A stretch of 64,000 nucleotides of DNA. Source: Novosphingobium sp. Chol11. Its GTDB lineage: Bacteria; Pseudomonadota; Alphaproteobacteria; Sphingomonadales; Sphingomonadaceae. The notes under the pieces are model-generated. The model did no database searches. It was not told the DNA's origin and worked only from the letters and a program-made list of their open reading frames with translations. The translations under genes and the position numbers were made by a program. Shown here one piece after another: positions 1 to 7,613 of this stretch. Numbering within the stretch: position 1 is the first letter of the stretch; each line of letters begins with the position of its first letter. The DNA is taken from the NCBI GenBank assembly GCA_945906105.1, contig CAMDQO010000001.1, positions 1 through 64,000 on the forward strand, written 5' to 3'.

Positions 1-95
1 CCTTCGATCGTCAGATAACCGAGCTCAAAGTCCGTGCTGCAATCCTCAATCGCTTCTCGCAAATAGGCACACCCAATACCGTTCGTGTTGGGTAG
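1..95 (+). CDS. 3' end of a gene cut by the window edge, possibly a LuxR-type regulator
   Basis: Reading from base 3 the frame is open to a TAG at 93-95 and gives about 30 residues, including TELKVRAAILNRF followed by a Gly-containing turn and NTVRVG. This spacing resembles the recognition helix and last helix of a LuxR-type HTH, where a Thr/Glu-rich helix start, V-[KR]-x-H/A and [KR]-[LF]-x-x-[IL]-G recur. The other two forward frames give less natural peptides or stop early. The assignment rests on a short stretch and is tentative; the upstream sequence would settle it. Confidence 0.35.
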   Translation, partial: FDRQITELKVRAAILNRFSQIGTPNTVRVG

Positions 96-350
96 TAATC
101 CTAAATAAAGGATGGTTCAGGCCCGCGCGGAGTTATGCAACAAAGCCGGAACTCGCTGCAAAAAATGCCACGAGCCCTTCGGGTCGCAAGAGCCGGTTAG
201 CGCCCAATTTCACCATTAGAATTGTATGAAAACGACATTGGCCGCAGCCAATCATTACAATTGCTGTCAGAATGGCTGTTGCAATCGATATTAAGTAACA
301 AGTGTTGCTTATTCGACACGCCATGCGCGCTCTGCCATAGGAGCTGAACG

Positions 351-1385
351 ATGTTTTACGCCCTGCTGCGCCCCGCCCTGTTCCGACTCGACCCAGAACG
401 CGCCCACCGGCTGACGGTTGCCGGACTGAAACTCGCGCCGAATCGCAAGGCCCAGTCACCTGGTCCTCTGGCGACAACGCTGGCCGGGCTGCAATTCCCC
501 AATCCATTGGGCATGGCCCCCGGCTTCGACAAGGACGCCGAAGTGCCGGACGCCGTGCTGGGGCTGGGTTTCGGCTTCATGGAAGTCGGCACGCTCACCC
601 CGCGGCCACAAGTGGGCAACCCCAAGCCCCGCCTGTTCCGGCTTGCCGAAGACCGCGCGGTGATCAACCGGATGGGGTTCAACAACGGCGGAATCGACGA
701 TGCCGTGCAGCGCCTCGCTCACCGAGGTGAGCGCCCCGGAATCGTCGGCATCAATATCGGTGCCAACAAGGATTCAGATGATCGCGTGCTCGATTATCTG
801 AACGGCTTTGAAGCCGTGGCGCCGCTCGCCTCCTATGTGACGATCAACATCAGCTCGCCCAACACGCCGGGCCTGCGCGCTTTGCAAGACAAGGGCGCGC
901 TCGATGAGCTGCTCGATGCGGTGCTCGGCTTGCGCAGCGCGCCGGGCTATGATGTGCCGGTTTTCCTCAAAGTCGCGCCCGATCTTGAACCAGCGGATAT
1001 TGACGACATCACCGATGTTGCGCTGCGGCGCGGGCTGGATGCGCTGATCGTCTCCAACACCACGATCAGCCGCCCGCCGTTGAAATCGGCGCAGGCTGGC
1101 GAAGCGGGCGGGCTTTCGGGCGAACCCTTGCGCGATCTGGCGCTGCAACGGCTGCGCGACTTCCGCCAAGCCAGTGGCGGGGCGATCCCGCTGATCGGTG
1201 TTGGCGGCATTGCCAGCGCTGAAGACGCCTGGGCGCGGATCCGCGCCGGAGCCAGCCTGATCCAGCTGTACAGCGCCATGGTCTATGAGGGGCCGGGCAT
1301 CGCCAAGCGCATTCTGAGCGGCATGGAAGCGCTGATGCGCCGCGACGGATTCACAACGATTGCCGAGGCGGTGGGGAGCGAATAG
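351..1385 (+). CDS. pyrD: Dihydroorotate dehydrogenase (quinone), class 2
   Basis: This enzyme oxidises dihydroorotate to orotate in pyrimidine synthesis and passes electrons from FMN to membrane quinone. The 344-residue product begins MFYALLRPALFRLDPERAH, the amphipathic N-terminal segment that tethers class 2 enzymes to the membrane. Visible family motifs are NPLGMAPGFDKDAE, INRMGFNNGG, the SSPNTPGLR loop carrying the catalytic Ser, SNTT and the FMN-phosphate loop IGVGGI. An AGGAG ribosome binding site lies 8 nt before the ATG. The stop is 10 nt upstream of the gamma-glutamyltransferase start, so the two may be co-transcribed. Confidence 0.96.
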   Translation: MFYALLRPALFRLDPERAHRLTVAGLKLAPNRKAQSPGPLATTLAGLQFPNPLGMAPGFDKDAEVPDAVLGLGFGFMEVGTLTPRPQVGNPKPRLFRLAEDRAVINRMGFNNGGIDDAVQRLAHRGERPGIVGINIGANKDSDDRVLDYLNGFEAVAPLASYVTINISSPNTPGLRALQDKGALDELLDAVLGLRSAPGYDVPVFLKVAPDLEPADIDDITDVALRRGLDALIVSNTTISRPPLKSAQAGEAGGLSGEPLRDLALQRLRDFRQASGGAIPLIGVGGIASAEDAWARIRAGASLIQLYSAMVYEGPGIAKRILSGMEALMRRDGFTTIAEAVGSE

Positions 1386-1395
1386 GCTGGCGCGC

Positions 1396-3123
1396 ATGAT
1401 CCGCCAGACAATCACGCTCCGCTTCGCCCTGATCGCCGCCTCGCTGCTGGTGGCAGTCCCTGCTGCGGCCAAACCACAAACCTACGAGCGCGGCCAAATC
1501 TTCGAACGCGGCATGGTCAGCGCCGCCGATCCGCGCGCCGCAGAGGCCGGGGCAGAAATGCTGCGCGCCGGGGGCAGTGCCACCGATGCCGCTATCGCCA
1601 CCATGCTGGCGCTGTCAGTGGTCGAGCCGCAAAGCTCCGGGATTGGCGGCGGCGGCTTTTACATCAGCAGCGATGCGCGCGGCCGGATCGAAACCATCGA
1701 CGGCCGCGAAACCGCGCCCAAAGCCGCGCATCCCCAATGGTTCTGGAAAGACGGCGCGCCGATGGCCATGCGTGATCTGGTCCCCGGCGGCACCAGTGTG
1801 GGCGTTCCGGGCAATCTCGCGCTCGCCGCCAAAGCCCATGCCCGTCATGGGCGCCTGCCATGGGCCAAGCTGTTCCAGCCCGCGATCCGGCTGGCGCGGG
1901 ACGGCTGGGTGGCAACCCCGCGTTTCCGCAGCTTTCTGGAGTTCGCCAAAGGCTCTGCCGCCTTTGTTCCAGAAGGGTTGGCGCTGTTCTACAACGCCGA
2001 TGGCACGCCCGTGGCGGCGGGCAGCACCCTGCGCAATCCGGCGATCACCCAAACGCTGACCATGCTGGCGCGCAAGGGTGCCAAATCGTTCTATTCGGGG
2101 AGCAATGCCAAGGCGATTGTCGCCAGCGTCAATTCTGCACCGCGCAATCCCTCCGCCATGACGCTCGCCGACATTGCTTCCTACCGCGCCAAGGACCGCG
2201 CGCCTTTGTGCGGCACTTACCGCGCATACCGGGTCTGCGGCATGGGACCGCCAAGCTCGGGCGAAACTACGGTTTTCGCCATTCTGGGGCAGCTAGAGCG
2301 CTTTGATCTGACCGCACTCGGCCCCGAATCGCCGCAAGCCTGGCATCTGATCGCCGAAGCGATGCGCCTCGCCTATGCTGACCGGGCGCGCTATCTGGGC
2401 GATCCCGATTTTGTTACTGTTCCCGCCATAGGCCTGGTCGATGCCGACTATCTGCGCCAGCGTTCGATGCTGATCGATCCTGCCCGGACCATGGCGCTGG
2501 TGACGGCCGGCACTCCCCCCGGCGCAGAAAAGCTGGTGCGCGCTGATATGTCCGCCGGGCCAGAAAACGGCACCTCGCACTTTGTCGCCATCGACAAGCG
2601 CGGCAATGCCGTCACCTATACCTCGACGGTCGAAAGCGCTTTCGGATCAGGCCTCGTGGTGGGCGGCTATTACCTCAACAACGAGCTGACTGATTTCGAC
2701 ATCGTGCCTGAAAAGGACGGTCGCCTTACCGCCAACCGGGTGCAGGGCGGCAAACGCCCGCGCAGTTCAATGGCACCGACGCTGGTTTATGCTCCCGATG
2801 GCAAGCTGCGACTGGCGCTGGGCGCGGCGGGCGGCACCACTATCCCGGTTCAGGTGGTCAAGGCGATCATCGGCGTGATTGACTGGAAGCTTTCCGCCGA
2901 AGACGCCATCGCGCTGCATACGATCTATGCTCCCGAAGGACCGACCGTCTGGGTTGAAAAGGGCACCGCGCTGGAAGCAATGATCCCCGCGCTGAACGCA
3001 CTGGGACATGCCGATGTCCGCCCCCGTCAGGCCAGCTTCAAGGCCAATGCGGTTGAAGTGATCGGCGGAAAGCTGGTGGGTGCCGCCGACCGGCGCAGTG
3101 AAGGCCGGGCCATTTCCGAGTGA
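1396..3123 (+). CDS. ggt: Gamma-glutamyltransferase precursor
   Basis: This periplasmic N-terminal nucleophile hydrolase cleaves or transfers the gamma-glutamyl group of glutathione. The 575-residue product has a signal peptide (MIRQTITLRF, a hydrophobic core, then VPAAA-KP). The large-subunit region contains GGSATDAAIATMLALSVVEP and SSGIGGGGF. The maturation site is visible as NGTSHFVAID, where the Thr would become the free N-terminal nucleophile of the small subunit. The later loop RPRSSMAPT corresponds to the family oxyanion loop. ATG 1396 is chosen over an upstream in-frame start because it puts the signal peptide at the N-terminus and does not overlap pyrD. Confidence 0.94.
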   Translation: MIRQTITLRFALIAASLLVAVPAAAKPQTYERGQIFERGMVSAADPRAAEAGAEMLRAGGSATDAAIATMLALSVVEPQSSGIGGGGFYISSDARGRIETIDGRETAPKAAHPQWFWKDGAPMAMRDLVPGGTSVGVPGNLALAAKAHARHGRLPWAKLFQPAIRLARDGWVATPRFRSFLEFAKGSAAFVPEGLALFYNADGTPVAAGSTLRNPAITQTLTMLARKGAKSFYSGSNAKAIVASVNSAPRNPSAMTLADIASYRAKDRAPLCGTYRAYRVCGMGPPSSGETTVFAILGQLERFDLTALGPESPQAWHLIAEAMRLAYADRARYLGDPDFVTVPAIGLVDADYLRQRSMLIDPARTMALVTAGTPPGAEKLVRADMSAGPENGTSHFVAIDKRGNAVTYTSTVESAFGSGLVVGGYYLNNELTDFDIVPEKDGRLTANRVQGGKRPRSSMAPTLVYAPDGKLRLALGAAGGTTIPVQVVKAIIGVIDWKLSAEDAIALHTIYAPEGPTVWVEKGTALEAMIPALNALGHADVRPRQASFKANAVEVIGGKLVGAADRRSEGRAISE

Positions 3124-3129
3124 CTCTTA

Positions 3130-3160
3130 CCGCCTTGCTCTTGCCGCTGGAGCAAGGCGG
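3130..3160 (+). terminator. Strong hairpin after the gamma-glutamyltransferase gene
   Basis: An 11-bp stem, CCGCCTTGCTC at 3130-3140 paired with GAGCAAGGCGG at 3150-3160, encloses a 9-nt loop just after the stop codon. No proper T-run follows, so it may act as an mRNA 3'-end stabiliser or a weak terminator rather than an efficient intrinsic one. Confidence 0.5.
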
Positions 3161-3214
3161 CACTAATCTTGCCGCCCAAGCTGCGCCAAGACAGCCAAGC
3201 GAGAGGTTCCCAGC

Positions 3215-5041
3215 GTGCAACTAACCGATTTTGACGCCAGCCCGAATCTTGTTTCGCTGTTTCTGTCGCGGGCCGACGAGCAGGGCGACAAGCCGTTCCT
3301 GTGGGCCAAGCGCGGCGGTGCATGGCAAGCGATCAGCTGGGCAGAGGCGGCGCGGCAGGTCTGCCTGCTGGCCGAAGCGCTGCGGGTGCTCGGCCTCACG
3401 GCTGGTGAGCGGGTGGTGCTGGTTTCAGAAAACCGCCCCGAATGGTGCCTGGCAGACCTTGCCGTGATGGCCGCAGGATTGGTGACTGTTCCCGCTTACA
3501 CCACCAATACCGAGCGCGATCACGCGCACGTGCTGGAAAACTCAGGTGCAGCCGCGGTGATCGTCTCTGATGCCAAGCTGGGCAAGACCTTGCTCCCTGC
3601 CGTGCTGCGGGCTGACAAGCTGCGCCATGTCATTACCATCGAAAGCTTCAAGCTGCCCCAGCTTGGCCGCGCCGACGCACACGAATGGACATCGCTGCTG
3701 GAAGGCAATGCTGCGGCAGCCCGGGCAGCTGTGGACAAACGCATCGCCACAATCACCCGCAAGGATCTCGCCTGTATCATCTATACCAGCGGCACCGGCG
3801 GCTCTCCGCGCGGGGTGATGCAGCACCACGGCATGATCCTGCGCAATGTCGATGGCGCGGCGCGTATTCTGGCCAATGATTTCGGCTGGGGGGATGAGAT
3901 ATTTCTCTCGTTCCTGCCGCTGTCCCACGCCTATGAACATACCGGCGGCCAGTTCCTGCCTATCGGCATGGGCGGGCAGATTTACTATTCCGAGGGTCTC
4001 GAAAAACTCGCCAGCAATATCGAGGAAGTCCGCCCGACGATCATGGTCGTCGTCCCTCGCCTGTTCGAAGTGCTGCGCGCACGGATCATGAAACAGATCG
4101 AAAAGCAGGGCCGGGTCGCCAATTATCTGATGGACCGCGCCATGGCGATCGGCGGTCAGAAGGCACGCGGTAAAGGGCGGCTTCGCGATAAGCCGATGGA
4201 CCTGATCCTTGAAAAGACGCTGCGACCCAAGATTCGCATGAAATTCGGCGGGCGGATGAAGGCGATGGTTTCGGGCGGCGCGCCGCTCAATCCCGATATT
4301 GGCGTGTTTTTCGACGCGATGGGGCTGACCATGCTGCAAGGCTATGGCCAGACCGAAGCCGGCCCGGTGATCGCCTGCAACCGGCCCGCGGCGGGCATCA
4401 AGATGGATACCGTCGGCCCGCCGATGCTGGGGGTCGAGCTGAAGATTGCCGGGGACGGCGAAATCCTGATTCGCGGCGAGCAGGTGATGCAGGGATATTG
4501 GCGCAACGAAGCCGAAACCGCGAAGGCGCTTCAGCCTGATCCGGTGGAGCCGGACAAGGGGCCGTGGCTGCATACCGGCGATATCGGCCATATTGATGAG
4601 GCCGGCCGCATCGTCATCACTGACCGCAAGAAGGACATGATCGTCAACGACAAAGGCGATAATGTCGCCCCCCAGCGGATCGAGGGCATGCTCACCCTCC
4701 AGCCAGAGATCGCCCAGGCCATGGTGGTGGGCGACAAGCGGCCCTATGTGGTTGGCCTGATCGTGCCCGATGCCGAATGGATGCTCGACTGGGCGAGGGC
4801 CGAGGGCGAGAAGTTCGATATCAAAGCCCTCGAACACCTCCCCGCCTTCCGCAGCGCAGTCCGCGCCGCCATCGACCGGGTCAACGGCGAGCTGTCAGTC
4901 GTCGAAAAAGTCCGCCAGTTCGCCTTTGCCGATGAACCATTCACGATTGATAATGAGGAAATGACCCCGAGCCTGAAGATCCGGCGGCACAAGCTGAAGG
5001 AGCGCTACGGGGTTAGACTGGATGGGTTGTATCGGGGTTAG
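3215..5041 (+). CDS. Long-chain acyl-CoA synthetase (AMP-forming)
   Basis: This ANL-superfamily ligase of 608 residues activates a fatty acid to acyl-AMP and then acyl-CoA. The P-loop is IIYTSGTGGSPRGVMQHHG, followed by the A5 motif LQGYGQTEAGPVIACN, the A7 motif WLHTGDIG and the hinge motif TDRKKDMIVNDKGDNVAPQ. The C-terminal Lys region is MTPSLKIRRHK. The start is GTG at 3215 behind a GAGAGG ribosome binding site. Its TAG shares three bases with the TAA of the convergent downstream gene (TTAG), leaving no intergenic space. Similarity to FadD15-type ligases suggests long-chain or unusual carboxylic acids, but the substrate is not predictable here. Confidence 0.92.
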   Translation: MQLTDFDASPNLVSLFLSRADEQGDKPFLWAKRGGAWQAISWAEAARQVCLLAEALRVLGLTAGERVVLVSENRPEWCLADLAVMAAGLVTVPAYTTNTERDHAHVLENSGAAAVIVSDAKLGKTLLPAVLRADKLRHVITIESFKLPQLGRADAHEWTSLLEGNAAAARAAVDKRIATITRKDLACIIYTSGTGGSPRGVMQHHGMILRNVDGAARILANDFGWGDEIFLSFLPLSHAYEHTGGQFLPIGMGGQIYYSEGLEKLASNIEEVRPTIMVVVPRLFEVLRARIMKQIEKQGRVANYLMDRAMAIGGQKARGKGRLRDKPMDLILEKTLRPKIRMKFGGRMKAMVSGGAPLNPDIGVFFDAMGLTMLQGYGQTEAGPVIACNRPAAGIKMDTVGPPMLGVELKIAGDGEILIRGEQVMQGYWRNEAETAKALQPDPVEPDKGPWLHTGDIGHIDEAGRIVITDRKKDMIVNDKGDNVAPQRIEGMLTLQPEIAQAMVVGDKRPYVVGLIVPDAEWMLDWARAEGEKFDIKALEHLPAFRSAVRAAIDRVNGELSVVEKVRQFAFADEPFTIDNEEMTPSLKIRRHKLKERYGVRLDGLYRG

Positions 5042-5493
5042 GTGTTTTCTGACCTGAAAACGCGAAGCTTGGCATAAAGTGTTTGGCTTAGTCGCTTTAG
5101 TTCACGCTCAACTCCTGTTGCCTCGCTCAGAGAGTAGGGCTTTGTAGCGAAGATGGGGCGCCCACCCTCAATTTCGAGCATGATCAATTCGAACGATTCG
5201 CCGGCTGCGGCAGAGGTAGCAATCCTTCCATGCACAATCGCGTTTCGCTCTTGTCGCTTATCATGCCAATCTCGGAGCAATTCCAGAATCGAAATTTCGG
5301 CTGGATGGTGCTCTCTCAGCCAATTGATAAGCTGCTCGGTGCGGCGTGAGGGGTTCCTATTCAACCTAAGGGGGGCTTTGATCCAACCAAGTGTGATAGC
5401 TACTTCTTCTTCGATCCGAGCAAAATGACCAAGACAAACTGCCCGCCATTCGAGCGCTTTTTGTTTCAAAATGTCCGTCGTAAAGGCGTTCAA
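5038..5493 (-). CDS. Hypothetical protein with a HEPN-like R-N-x3-H motif
   Basis: The 151-residue product is not a family I can name. Its mostly helical sequence contains KRQERNAIVHGRIAT near residue 83. That matches the R-N-x3-H signature of HEPN domains, many of which are metal-independent RNases or nucleotide-binding partners in toxin-antitoxin, abortive-infection and RNA-processing systems. The start is placed at TTG 5493 because it overlaps the upstream stop as TTGA and is preceded by GGAGAAGGA; an ATG at 5514 would overlap the upstream gene by 25 nt. It is probably translationally coupled to the upstream gene. The motif is seen; the HEPN fold and any RNase activity are inference. Confidence 0.6.
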   Translation of the reverse strand: MNAFTTDILKQKALEWRAVCLGHFARIEEEVAITLGWIKAPLRLNRNPSRRTEQLINWLREHHPAEISILELLRDWHDKRQERNAIVHGRIATSAAAGESFELIMLEIEGGRPIFATKPYSLSEATGVERELKRLSQTLYAKLRVFRSENT

Positions 5494-6017
5494 GCCGCTT
5501 CCTTCTCCACCCATTCCGGGAAAAAGCTCGGTGCGCGGGCTGACCAGCCCGGTGCAGTGGCGGCGGCTTCGCTGATTGACTGGAGCAGCTCTTTGCGGCT
5601 GTTGGGGTGGATTTGCGGCAGGGCGGCGGCACCGCAGAAGGCGCTTGGCAGCCAGGGGCGCACGTCGGGACCGAGAAGGCGTTCGTAGAGGAACCGGTAG
5701 GCGCTGAAACATTCAAGGCGGCCTTGCGCCAGATCGAAGGCGGAAACGCGGATCAGCTTGCCGATGTAAGCCTCGACGCCCTCAAAGGCGCTCTCGCTCG
5801 GGATGGCATTGCGCAGCACTTTCAGATCCTGATAGGCGACATATTGGCTGCGGATCGCGGCGCTTTCTGCGGCATCGCGCGCCCACAGCTGGAAGGCGTC
5901 CTGGCGGCCAAGGCCAATATCGAGGCTGCGCTTGATATAGCGCTGCGCCGCGCCCGAAAAGCTGGCGAATTCGCGGAGTTCCGCGATGGTCAGCGTTGCG
6001 GTGCCAAGATTTGCCAT
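5490..6017 (-). CDS. Hypothetical protein, first gene of a two-gene unit
   Basis: The 175-residue product has no domain I recognise. It begins MANLGTATLTIAELREF and is predicted mainly alpha-helical, with few charged clusters, no signal peptide and no membrane segment. Its stop overlaps the likely TTG start of the HEPN-like gene by 4 nt, so the two are probably one transcript and may work together. A CtrA-like sequence lies about 60 nt upstream of the ATG. Codon use looks like that of the surrounding genes. Confidence 0.7.
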   Translation of the reverse strand: MANLGTATLTIAELREFASFSGAAQRYIKRSLDIGLGRQDAFQLWARDAAESAAIRSQYVAYQDLKVLRNAIPSESAFEGVEAYIGKLIRVSAFDLAQGRLECFSAYRFLYERLLGPDVRPWLPSAFCGAAALPQIHPNSRKELLQSISEAAATAPGWSARAPSFFPEWVEKEAA

Positions 6018-6074
6018 AAGCCCGGTGTCCCTGTTGGCGGGACAATTTGCCCGCCAGAACAGTTCACCAGAATT

Positions 6075-6096
6075 TGGTTAGCATCACGTTAACCAA
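6075..6096 (-). promoter_or_regulatory. CtrA-like site upstream of the 175-residue hypothetical gene
   Basis: On the minus strand the sequence reads GGTTAACGTGATGCTAACC, which is TTAA-N7-CTAA. The CtrA consensus is TTAA-N7-TTAA, so there is one mismatch. It is also a near-palindrome (GGTTA...TTAACC). The position, about 60-80 nt before the ATG at 6017, suits a promoter element. Assignment is by pattern only. Confidence 0.35.
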
Positions 6097-6101
6097 GAAA
6101 G

Positions 6102-7118
6102 CTAAATCAGTCCTGCCAAGGGGCTAGAGGGATCTGCGTATTTGCGCAGCCCCATGCGGCCCGAGAGATAAGCATTGCGGCCAGCTTCTACCGCTTGCCG
6201 CATCGCCAGTGCCATGCGGATCGGGTCTTTGGCCTCGGCAATCGCGGTGTTCATCAGCACGCCATCACAGCCGAGCTCCATCGCCACCGCTGCATCGCTG
6301 GCAGTTCCAACCCCGGCATCGACCAGCACCGGCACAGACGCGCCCTCGACAATCAGGCGGATGGTGACGCGGTTCTGGATGCCCAGCCCCGAACCGATCG
6401 GCGCGCCGAGCGGCATGACGGCCACCGCGCCCGCCTGCTCCAGTTGCTTGGCGGCAATCGGATCATCGACGCAGTAAACCATCGGCAGGAAACCCTCTTT
6501 GGCCAGAATTTCAGTGGCCTTCAGCGTCTCGCGCATATCGGGGTAAAGCGTGCGCGCCTCACCCAGCACTTCGAGTTTGACCAGATCCCAACCGCCCGCT
6601 TCACGCGCCAGACGCAGCGTGCGGATGGCGTCATCAGCGGTGAAGCAGCCGGCGGTGTTGGGCAGGTAAGTGATCTTCTTGGGATCGATGAAATCTGTCA
6701 GCATCGGCGCCTTGGGGTCAGATACGTTCACCCGGCGCACCGCGACGGTGACGATCTCCGCCCCCGAGGCCTCAACCGCAGCGGCGTTCTGGGCAAAGTC
6801 CTTGTACTTGCCGGTGCCGACGATCAGGCGCGAACTAAAAGTGCGGCCAGCAACGGTCCAGGTGTCTTTTGGCCAAACATCTGCAACCACGCCTTGTCCT
6901 CCGCCGACGAAATGAACGATTTCCAGAATATCGCCCTCGGCAAGGATGACATCTGCAAGGGTGGCGCGCGGGGCGATTGAGCCATTGCGCTCCACCGCGA
7001 CTTTGGCCGGGTTAAGCTCTAACAAATGGACCAGATCGGCCAGGCAGCTGCCAGCAGGGACGCGGCGCATTTCGCCATTGACGGTAAGGTTGAGCTCGAC
7101 TGACATGACGAGCGCCAT
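6102..7118 (-). CDS. thiG: ThiS-ThiG fusion: sulfur carrier joined to thiazole synthase
   Basis: Residues about 1-74 are a ThiS ubiquitin-like sulfur carrier (LTVNGE near the start, EIVHFVGGG at the end). Residues from about 80 on are ThiG, with GTGKYKD, the Schiff-base Lys in [29 protein letters not shown] and [11 protein letters not shown]. Together they make the thiazole phosphate of thiamin. In normal ThiS the C-terminal Gly-Gly must be free for adenylation and thiocarboxylation by ThiF, yet here it is internal (VGGGQGVV). Codon 75 is CAA, one transition from TAA. GTG at 6890, preceded by GGAGGA, could start a separate ThiG. The protein may begin at 7106 instead of 7118. Confidence 0.93.
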   Translation of the reverse strand: MALVMSVELNLTVNGEMRRVPAGSCLADLVHLLELNPAKVAVERNGSIAPRATLADVILAEGDILEIVHFVGGGQGVVADVWPKDTWTVAGRTFSSRLIVGTGKYKDFAQNAAAVEASGAEIVTVAVRRVNVSDPKAPMLTDFIDPKKITYLPNTAGCFTADDAIRTLRLAREAGGWDLVKLEVLGEARTLYPDMRETLKATEILAKEGFLPMVYCVDDPIAAKQLEQAGAVAVMPLGAPIGSGLGIQNRVTIRLIVEGASVPVLVDAGVGTASDAAVAMELGCDGVLMNTAIAEAKDPIRMALAMRQAVEAGRNAYLSGRMGLRKYADPSSPLAGLI

Positions 7119-7123
7119 AGCGT

Positions 7124-7495
7124 TCAGCCAGCGGCGCGCAAGTTCCGGATATGCGCGGTGGCAACCAGTGCCACCCCGGCGACAGTAAACGCCGCCTCTG
7201 CCACGCCATGTCCGACGATCAGCGCGCAGGCCATCAGCGCGATACCGGCAGAGCCGATCAGCAGCGGCATGCGCTGACCATGCCGCAGCGCGCCAAGGCC
7301 AAGGGTGAGCGCACCGATGCCCACCGCGAGCGCCAGTCCGACCCGGTGAATCGCCGGGGAGAGCAGCAATTCACCGCCCAGCCCGAGCACCGAGACCAGC
7401 ACCAGTCCGGCAAGGCAATGCACCACGCAGAGCCCCGAAAGCAGCACGCCCACCCGGTCAAGCCGGTCGCGAATCGAGACAATTGCTTTGCGCAT
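7124..7495 (-). CDS. MerC-domain membrane protein
   Basis: The 123-residue protein has four predicted membrane helices and the MerC-family cysteine arrangement [12 protein letters not shown] in helix 1. MerC proteins move Hg(II); stand-alone chromosomal members without mer neighbours, as here, often go with zinc or iron homeostasis, so the substrate is open. ATG 7495 is preferred because the upstream in-frame ATGs at 7528 and 7525 fall inside or against a Fur/Zur-like operator. The gene ends 5 nt before the thiS-thiG start and may be co-transcribed with it. Confidence 0.8.
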   Translation of the reverse strand: MRKAIVSIRDRLDRVGVLLSGLCVVHCLAGLVLVSVLGLGGELLLSPAIHRVGLALAVGIGALTLGLGALRHGQRMPLLIGSAGIALMACALIVGHGVAEAAFTVAGVALVATAHIRNLRAAG

Positions 7496-7508
7496 CTGAA
7501 TCCCAAGT

Positions 7509-7525
7509 ATGATATATTGTAACAT
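7509..7525 (-). promoter_or_regulatory. Fur/Zur-like operator before the MerC-domain gene
   Basis: The minus strand reads ATGTTACAATATATCAT, an AT-rich imperfect palindrome in GC-rich DNA. It resembles alphaproteobacterial Zur sites (GTTATA-N-TATAAC type) more than anything else nearby. It sits 14 nt before ATG 7495, where repressor binding would block transcription or initiation. Recognition is by eye only. Confidence 0.42.
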
Positions 7526-7613
7526 CATTCAAGGGCGCGTTTCGCCAAGTCTTGCCGGTTGCATGATGGTAAGACTTGCGATTCAAGAGCGCGGCGCGCA
7601 GTGAAATCGGGAA

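Noticed and set aside
133-507. 124-codon minus-strand frame at the left end
   Set aside because: Overlaps the start of pyrD, has no recognisable domain and shows a low-complexity Arg/Gly/Ser beginning; more likely a shadow.
3542-4837. 431-codon open frame on the minus strand
   Set aside because: It is fully antisense to the acyl-CoA ligase, whose motifs are unambiguous, and its translation is His/Arg-rich without domain pattern, as expected of a GC-rich shadow frame.
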